Source: Rhipicephalus microplus
Taxonomy: Eukaryota > Arthropoda > Arachnida > Ixodida > Ixodidae
Length of the DNA: 64,000 bases
Reading direction: 5' to 3'
NCBI RefSeq assembly: GCF_043290135.1
Contig: NC_134702.1
Span: 191,922,491 to 191,986,490, forward strand
The position numbers and the translations under genes were made by a program. Below are positions 57,480 through 64,000 of this stretch, piece after piece. Under the pieces are notes generated by a model, which saw only the letters and a program-made list of their open reading frames with translations, ran no database searches and had not been told where the DNA came from. Numbering within the stretch: the first letter of the stretch is position 1; each line of letters starts with the position of its first letter.

Positions 57480-58931
57480 TGGGTCGGGGGATCACGGAGG
57501 GTGGGGACGGGGAGGCTGACCCGCCCGAGTCGCTCACCTGGGATCCCTGACGAACGTGGGTGGCCCACGATAAGTCCCCCTGGCCAGCAGATTTGTGTCC
57601 TGGTGACGGCGGGTTCGGTTTTGGCGGGTCGGGTGAACCCTGCCCCACAGTAGGCCCTTGGCTTGAGATCCGTCCGGAGTTGGGCCTCGCCGGGAAGGCC
57701 CGAGAGCAGCTATGCAAGGCTGCTGGGACGGAAGAAGGTTGATAGTAGGGGGCTGAGCCCCTTGTGGCGGTTCCCGAGAGCCCGGCGTCCGTGGCTTCCA
57801 TGGGTGCCGACGTTTTTTCTTCTTGGGGCCGGCTTGACCTTCCGGTGGAGCATTGTGTGGTTTAGGAGGCGGCGCCCTGTAGTGTTCTTTACAGCGCGAG
57901 TCCCCGGTGACGTGGGGCCCAGCACACAGAGCACACTTGTGCGTGCAATCGTGAGGAGTGTGGACGCCATGCGTGAGTTGAACCACTTTTTCGCAGATGC
58001 CGCAAAGGTTTGGTTTAGGGCCGGGACAGCTGTTGGGTCGACGCCCAACGGAGCCACACCGACTTCAGGCTGGCACAGTTTTTTTGTAAGGCTGCACCGG
58101 GATAAGCAGGGCGTCATAGGAGACGCACCGGAGATTCACCTTTCCGGGAAAGGTGAGATGCACCTTATTAGAGGTGGCCAGTCGCCGGACGTGGAGGATC
58201 TCGCCGTCGGGTCAATAAGGGTTTTCACGAAGAGCAGCTTTGGTGTCGTAGCTGCGCACAGTCACCGCTCCATAACATGCGTCTTGAGTGTCCATACGCA
58301 GGTACCCCAACAAGGGCACTGGTCCGGCAGGTGAGGGAACCACAAACTTACCGATAAGTTTGTCCGCTAAATGCGGGTTCGATGTGTACACCAAGATGAG
58401 ATTTTGGTCCCGCACCATCACAACAGTGACTAGCCGCTTCGCGGTCGCTCTGAGGTTGGTGACGAGCGCGCTATCGACCCCATTTTGAAGAAAACGGCTG
58501 CGAGGGACAGCTGGGTCCTGGGCTTGTGCACAACAGACGAAGTCCGTTGCTTTAGGCTTCGGCAGGGGTTGAGGCTGCCACACCGGCCTCTTGTGTCCCC
58601 GGTGCAGGCCCGTGGAGCGCACCGCAGGTGGTGAAAATGTTGAGGAGCAGGCGCAAGCATCAGCGTCAGCAGCTGCGGCCAGGGACACCGCGTTGGCGGA
58701 GGCCACCATGTGTGCGTTGCTCGCCTGCTCTCGGTGAGCGACCACGGCAGCAAGCGCGGTGCTTTTGAAGAGTTTGGACACCTCCGGTCGGCTGTCCGAA
58801 GACGGAATGGTGGTCCACATCATGCTGTCTAGATCATATCCAGTTTGGGGGTCCGCCACGGTCGTGGCTGCGGTGTGGGGCCGGCCACCCTTTCTACCGG
58901 GAGGCGCCATGGCCATTAGGCCGAGGGACAC
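57480..58931 (-). pseudogene. I-superfamily LINE ORF1 (gag-like) relic
   Basis: The frame starts at 58931 and is open for 239 codons to a stop at 58212. It has an alanine-rich segment, a low-complexity proline/serine linker and a folded region (KRLVTVVMVRDQNLILVYTS, then LLGYLRMD). After frameshifts, cysteine knuckles follow at about 58050-57880: NLCGIC, VHTPHDCTHK and CALCAGPHVTGDSRC; the first knuckle is damaged. A proline-, serine- and glycine-rich basic tail follows to about 57540. ORF1 proteins coat the LINE RNA. The tail passes within about 100 bp into the linker that normally precedes RT. Confidence 0.75.
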
Positions 58932-58984
58932 CGCCGGTGTCGTCGAGATGTAAGTTGCCCGTGAGCGACGGTGATGGGCACATC

Positions 58985-59585
58985 TTTCGAACTAAGGTAT
59001 TCAGAAGAAACTAATCACATTTCTATGGCGTTGGTGAGATTTTCTAGGGAGTTTGAAGACTTAGCCCGAAGTTCTGATCAAAAATTGTCGGAGCCAGTGT
59101 GCAGCACGGCCTATATGGTTGCGCGCTCGCAGCGCTCTCCAAAAAAAGCGAGTCGAGTCGGACTTCTTCGCGGAGAGCTGCATGAGCCGTAGCTCCACTG
59201 CCGTAGCCTTCCCTTCATTGCCAAAGAAAGTTGTCTCTGAGAATGGAGCTTTCGCCTTGAAAGAAAGGCGAGCAGCTGGAGAGTGCTCGCGCTGAGAGGA
59301 CACGGGTTTTTATTTGGCAGCCAGGCCTTTTAGCCAGTTGAAGTTTACTAGAACTTTTGAAATTGGATATACAACAAGTCTGAAATTTAGCTACCTGCTT
59401 TTCCACAACACAGAGGGACCTATAATTGAGGACCACAGGCTGCATATGCACTAGCACACACCACGCAGTGTAGGTAGCTGTGGTGTGCAATAAAATGTTT
59501 ATTTAGAACATTCAATAGTCGGATATAGCCCAAGATTAGCGTCTCACCATTCGTGTAGGCAACGCATCTCCTTCAATGAATAAAT
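58985..59585. other. Unassigned DNA with a dispersed core repeat
   Basis: Minus strand 59245-59200 holds the best copy of the dispersed core, GACAACTTTCTTTGGCAATG followed by AAGGGAAGGCTACGGC. GC-rich text (GAGTCGAGTCGGACTTCTTCG on the plus strand) follows. No protein domain was recognised. Confidence 0.35.
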
Positions 59586-59786
59586 TGTGAGTGCTCGGCA
59601 ACATAGACATGGCGATGATATGGCGAAAAAGACTTTAGTAAATAGGAGCTAAGGCATCAATAAGGCATGAGCAGTCGGGCGGGTTTGACCACTGTATTAC
59701 ACTATAGGAATAACACTACGAAACCGCGTCTCGACTAGCTCAACATGAAGCACAAGGCTTCCAGATTGCGTGCATTCTCAAATACA
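59586..59786 (-). repeat. 3' LTR-like repeat of the decayed element
   Basis: Minus strand begins TGTATTTGAGAATGC and ends CACTCACA, giving TG...CA ends. Divergence from the partner at 62801-62980 is well above that of the intact gypsy LTRs. Confidence 0.6.
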
Positions 59787-59800
59787 GCCCCCTTTTTTGT

Positions 59801-61200
59801 TAAATGGTTGATTGGCTTGTGAGATCAAACCCGACCACTTTTTTTTTTCAAGTGTATTAGTCTGGCCGCAACCAAACAGCAATATCATCTCAGAATTCCA
59901 GAAGATGTGGTCCATCTTTTTAAAACTCTTCATATTTGTGTGAGGTTTGACCTTTCTGCGTGTCTTGATGTGTTCCCGAAGTTTCTGTTGGCACTTCATC
60001 TGACATTGTTTGACTTGCTCAGCGCGTGAATCCTACTTCCTGCGCCTCTTCAGGCACCATTTCAGTGAATACGCCATCAAGATATGGTAAACTCTGACCT
60101 TGACTTCTTTTTTCTAGTCAAGAGCCTCGTGACCTTTCCGCTTTTGCTCCACCTCTTTCACACGGCACATTTCACATATTTTAGGGTGCTTCTTTTTTCT
60201 ACCTTGAACTCCAGATGCTCGACAACCTCCTCGTCCTGCTTTTCAACCTTGGGCCGTACATCTGTACCGGCTGTCGATTCAGTCAGCTCAAGCTTACTGT
60301 TGACGACGTGGTGGTAGTGATGTAAGGCAACTACAGCCTGGTTAGCCTTTCCCGCTTCCGTGTATTGCAATGGCGAGGCTGCCTTGACTCGGCTTGTGTC
60401 ACTTGTTCTAGCGTGGCTTGGAAGCTGGATTCACGGCTTCTTTCTCGGCCTTGCGCACACCACCGGCTGGTTTTTTATCTCGAATAGCCTCAATATTACA
60501 GCTGAGTTGCTGTCAAGGCTCATCCACAGAGTTGGCACGTTCTAGTACGGCCAAGTGCGTTCTCTCATCAGTTTATTTTTGCTTCTAAGTTTTTATTTCA
60601 TTGGCTTGCAGTGGCTGGCTAACTCTCAGGCAATGTCCCCCGGGTCCCGCCATCCCCGTCTTGAAGCTTGAGTTTTTAGCGTTAAGCTCTTGACCCTGGC
60701 TTTGAATGAAATTTTGTCGTCCTCTTTGCTGGAAATAGGTACACAATAGGTATATGATGGTACACCTGGTAAAAGATCAGTAGAGTGGTCAGTACTTTTG
60801 TAAAGCCTCACGTCATTGTCATCAGTAGCAAAGACGTCTACATGCTGTGCAATACGTGCTAAACTACCGTGTCTTCTTCTTGTAAATAAAAACTTACGTG
60901 GGCATCACGTAGCTGCCTCCATGGCAATTCCAACGTGGCTTTATTCGAGTAAAGTATCATCGCGTTTGATTCATGTTCGACCAGAATAGGTAACACTGCA
61001 TTTCTTTAGAAGAATAACAATGTCTGTGGCTTGTGCGGCAATCGCGAAAACGGCGAACAAGCTATAGAGGACGTTGATTTAAAAAGACTAGGGCTATTGG
61101 ACAGCACAACAGAATTAGACATTCTTGGCAGCCGCTTCTCGAGGCATTACATGACAACGACAGTGCTGGATTGGTGAATCTCTGTTGGATGAGTTGGCCA
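59801..61200. other. Interior of the decayed LTR element, mostly unreadable
   Basis: A charged 70-codon minus-strand frame at 60370-60158 (VEKQDEEVVEHLEFKVEKR) is open but unrecognised. No RT, RNase H or integrase motif was seen in any frame. Confidence 0.4.
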
Positions 61201-61204
61201 GACA

Positions 61205-61400
61205 ATAAGCTCAGCGTGAGCAGCTTCAAACCAGTACTTTCCTAGGATCAAAGGGAAGGAGTTTCTAGTCAGAACTTTAACCTCAGACACTGCATAATGT
61301 GGCCCCACAGTGATGCAATATATAATGTACCAACTTGCATGACTGCAACACCACCTACAACAGATATGGGAGGTTGGACCATGGTAACAGGTTCATAGAT
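61205..61400 (-). pseudogene. Protease-like remnant of the decayed LTR element
   Basis: The minus strand reads HYAVSEVKVLTRNSFPLILG then KYWFEAA, resembling the C-terminal part of retrotransposon aspartic proteases (the ...ILG.DWL/F motif). The catalytic DTGA part is not visible. Stops and frameshifts lie upstream. Confidence 0.45.
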
Positions 61401-61579
61401 CTAACAACACTCCGCGAGAGCATTGTGCGCTTGTAATCACTGTCTGGAAAACATCAACAGAGCGTACAAGTAAAAAGTTGGCTTTAAAACGGCACACTGC
61501 ACAAATTGTTTTTTGAGTGGCTCTGAAGCTTAAAAGTAGGCCATACAAAAGAGGCTCGTTTGCTGGCTCTATGCATAGC

Positions 61580-62440
61580 ATCTGCAACGAGGGCAGTCAG
61601 ATGCAAGAGGACCAGTATGCCGACAATGATAGCATGTGGCCTTGTTAATGTCATCTCCAGGGCGATGGACAGGTTTGCCATTTCTAGAGTTTATTGCAGA
61701 GGAGGAACTGATTTGCACTTCCAATAGTAACGAGGAAAAGCTTCACAAGACTGCGTACTGAGCCACTTCGATTGGTGACAAATATCGGTAGTTCATATTA
61801 CCAACCTGCTGCACACGTATGGAATGCACTTCTAACGTTGATGTCCTCGCTGCAATGAGCAGCTGACTTGGAACAAAATAGGCATGTTCAAAGTTAGGCC
61901 GAGTTGGGTGACGATGGCGAGAAATGCACTCGCATTTGGTGGCCGTTTTGAGTGATAATTGTTTTTAGGTGTGCGTCGCGCACATTATGTGTGCACTAAT
62001 AATGCGCTGAGGAACTGTCAGGTATACGGGACATTTTAAAATTATGCGCAGTTTCGGCAACGAGTCGTCAACGAGGCTCTCGCTGGGTGGCTGAATGTGT
62101 CTGGTGACTATGTGCTGCCACTTCAGGAGCGTAAGCTTGTCCCCAAACTGGTTCTTTAACGCAGCTTTGAAATTTCCTCACGTGTAACTGGTTTCCTGTC
62201 CCGCTTTTCCAATCTGCAGCAGAGTCACGGAGCTTGCCAAGTGCTACAACGAGGTGAGTAGACGGTACCATGACACCAAGCCTTGGGTACGCTCGAGTTC
62301 ATCAAGCCAATGGTGAGCTGAACTGCTACCTTCACCACTAAAGGTTGGCAGCAAGGCCGACGAGTTGGGCAACGTAGTGACATTTACTGGTAGCGTTGGC
62401 CTTTGTGGCAACGTAAAAAAACAGCTGGAGTACGTCACTC
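61580..62440 (-). pseudogene. Gag remnant of the decayed LTR element
   Basis: In order on the minus strand: LLPTFSGEGSSSAHHWLDEL, ALGKLRDSAADWKSGTGNQL, LKWQHIVTRHIQPPSESL, KLRIILKCPVYLT, and NKATCYHCRHTGPLASDCPRC at 61640-61590. This matches a retrotransposon capsid region followed by one zinc knuckle, whose histidine is replaced (GP where GH is expected). A frameshift near 62255 separates the first two pieces. It is non-functional. Confidence 0.6.
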
Positions 62441-62800
62441 AGCCCTTGTATACCTAAAGCCGACGGCTCAGCTGTCGATTCAGCCACACTAGCCGATCAA
62501 CGGGTCCGGGCGATTTCATGAAGGAAGAATTCAATCACGTCCACGTTCGAACAATTCGTCTTTAGTTTACGGCACAAAAGTTTATGGTATATAATGTCTA
62601 CTGTGAACCAGTGTAGGTCTTTCACAGTGCCCTAATTCTGCTTTATAACGTTATTACGGTCGTTGGAGCGGCAAGCAAGCTCAAAGAAGGCTTAACGCAG
62701 ACAAAGACAGAGATTCGGACTCGTGGTATTAACCACGAACTCACACAAATAGAAGGGTGGATCTGGCTTTTGCCACATGAATCCTGTCGACTACGCCAAA

Positions 62801-62980
62801 TGTGAGGACTTGACGACGTAGACAAGGCGATGATATGGCGAAAACTACTTTAATAAACAGGAGCTACGGCATGAATGCAGGCGGCGTTCTCGTGCGCCTA
62901 GAAACAACACTATGAAACCTCGTCTTGACTAGCTCAACATGAACCACAAGGTTGCAAGAATACGTGCAGTCTCACAAAAT
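62801..62980 (-). repeat. 5' LTR-like repeat of the decayed element
   Basis: Partner of 59586-59786. The left edge TGTGAGGACTTGACGACG is sharp because the primer-site sequence adjoins it; the right edge is approximate. Confidence 0.55.
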
Positions 62981-63262
62981 GAAAATAATGAAGACAAAAT
63001 AACTAATAAGCATTGCTGAGCCATACCCAATTTCGCAACACTTACGCGATGCCCACACCACTCTGCGACGCAACCATCGACTTCCACCTGTGAAAAGATG
63101 CGGGCAGTCGCACATTTTTGTGCAAGACTGAATTAACCCTTAAGTAATAACAAAGTGCACAATTTTTATTGATTTTAAAATAAATAAATGGCGCGAAATA
63201 AATTTATTGAGTCCACAATAGACGCGAGTTACTCAGCATCACCTGGCTACGCCCACTCGGGA
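62981..63262. other. Unassigned DNA
   Basis: AT-rich; no frame or motif recognised. Confidence 0.35.
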
Positions 63263-63264
63263 CA

Positions 63265-64000
63265 GTCAGAATAAACCTGGATGGATGGATGGATGAAATG
63301 GCTGTACCCTTTAAATCGGGCGGTGGCTAGCGCCACCGAGCCGTAATAATTAATTACCACAAACTGGATTTATTTTTTTACTTTCACAAACGTGAGGTTG
63401 AGGTTTCGTACTTTGCTGTGAAGCGTTTAATTTTCTCTCGTGCCTTGACTTTAGCCACCAATCATATAACCTCCTTACAAGTTAATTCTACCCACTTAAA
63501 GTCTATTTTGCCCTCCCTGTCCCTAAACCGAACTGCTTTGAAAAACTCTGCGCCATCAACCTGAAATATAGGGCAAAGCCCTTTACAGAACATTATCAAG
63601 TGTTCGGCAGTTTCTTCTTCCTCTCCACACGCACTGCATACCGTGTCTACCCCTTCGCATTTTGCCCGATATGTCTTGGTTCGCAATATTCCCGTCCTGA
63701 CCTCAAACAGTAGAGAACTACCCCGAGTGTTATCATAGATTCTTTCCTTTGCGATTTTTTGCTTAAAAGTTCGATAGACCTCTAGTGCAGACTTCTTAAT
63801 CATGCCAATTCATCACATAGTGGTTTCAGCTTCCTTCACCTTCTTCCTAAACGATAATTTTTTTTGTTTGGCTCTCTGCTCTTTTCCAAATACTTACCAG
63901 TATTTTCTCGTTCGCTTCCTCCATTTTGTATTGACATTCTTCATGTACAAGTAGCTGAATACCTTCCTAGCCCAACGCTCCTCCCCCATTTCTCTCAATC
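63265..64000 (-). pseudogene. 3' end of another LINE ORF, running off the window
   Basis: The minus strand reads into the window as GEERWARKVFSYLYMKNV and TKWRKRTRKYW, then stops. From 63803 a 113-codon frame follows: MIKKSALEVYRTFKQ, SSLLFEVRTGILRTKTY, and a C-terminal zinc finger VCSACGEEEETAEHLIMFC (C-x2-C...H-x4-C), the arrangement at the C terminus of many non-LTR retrotransposon proteins. A 3' untranslated part ends in (CATC)n at 63296-63281, a simple tandem tail. Two stops lie upstream of 63803. The rest of the element lies beyond 64000; the clade is undetermined. Confidence 0.6.

Larger units (their letters stand above)
54570..58950 (-). mobile_element. I-superfamily LINE, decayed, endonuclease missing
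   Basis: A minus-strand non-LTR retrotransposon relic. Its order is ORF1 with zinc knuckles (58931 to about 57480), pre-RT linker and RT (about 57470-56280), post-RT region (56060-55690), RNase H (about 55660-55230), and a C-terminal CCHC finger and tail ending at a TAG at 54664-54662. A 3' untranslated stretch runs to about 54570. CCHC-bearing ORF1 plus an RNase H after RT is diagnostic of the I superfamily. Several frameshifts and stops, an internal deletion of the endonuclease and a nested 190-bp insertion make it inactive. Confidence 0.85.
59586..62980 (-). mobile_element. Decayed, internally deleted LTR retrotransposon
   Basis: Direct repeats at 59586-59786 and 62801 to about 62980 share long similar runs (GGCGATGATATGGCGAAAA, GACTAGCTCAACATGAA) and behave as LTRs of about 180-200 bp, clearly diverged. 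The left repeat is followed by a polypurine tract (AAAAAAGGGGGC on the minus strand, 59798-59787). Next to the right repeat the minus strand reads TTTGGCGTAGTCGACAGGATTC (62799-62778), a likely primer-binding site. Only gag-like and protease-like remnants are readable inside; RT and integrase are gone or unrecognisable. At 3.4 kb it is well short of a complete element. Confidence 0.65.

Noticed and set aside
57663..58334. 223-codon plus-strand frame
   Set aside because: Antisense shadow of the LINE ORF1, with no domain of its own.

Overview
The window looks like nuclear DNA of a hard tick (Ixodidae, probably a metastriate lineage such as Rhipicephalus). The evidence is indirect: AT-rich DNA with no long host genes, tRNA-headed SINEs resembling the tick Ruka family, CR1/L2-like and I-like non-LTR elements, a Ty3/gypsy element, an IS630/Tc1-type transposase remnant and many tetranucleotide microsatellites. 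No host protein-coding gene, rRNA or functional tRNA could be recognised. Every long reading frame that could be identified belongs to a mobile element.

The dominant structure is a very large inverted repeat. The left arm (8656-22221, 13,566 bp) and the right arm (26083-39656, 13,574 bp) are reverse complements with only scattered substitutions. Base pairing follows i+j=48304 inside a CATA microsatellite and i+j=48312 outside it, so the only net length change is 8 bp in that microsatellite. The 3,861-bp spacer (22222-26082) begins with a 5'-truncated CR1/L2-like retrotransposon with a long open frame, followed by about 1.2 kb of unassigned DNA. The arms carry mirrored TE debris: a decayed LINE, a decayed SINE, hairpins and microsatellites. 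The structure is either a young or gene-converted genomic palindrome or an assembly fold-back.

Left of the palindrome (1-8655) are a hairpin-bearing duplicated repeat, a degenerate array of about 147-bp units with a 353-bp GC-rich insertion and a GATA tract, a tRNA-like repeat and a full-length SINE with 13-bp target-site duplications. Right of it lie a LINE fragment, (AT)n and (TCTG)n tracts, a broken IS630/Tc1-type transposase, and a decayed LINE split by a SINE.

A nearly intact Ty3/gypsy element occupies 46925-52417 on the minus strand. It has 180-bp LTRs (5 differences), a 4-bp duplication, gag, and a pol frame reached through a textbook -1 frameshift signal (GGGAAAC, then the gag stop, then a stem-loop). 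One in-frame TGA interrupts pol between RNase H and integrase. Next is an I-superfamily LINE pseudogene (about 54.57-58.95 kb, minus strand). It keeps gag-like zinc knuckles, RT, RNase H and the C-terminal CCHC finger but lacks its endonuclease, and it carries a 190-bp hairpin element with a 9-10-bp target duplication. A decayed, internally deleted LTR retrotransposon (59586 to about 62980) and the 3' end of another LINE that runs off the window complete the map.
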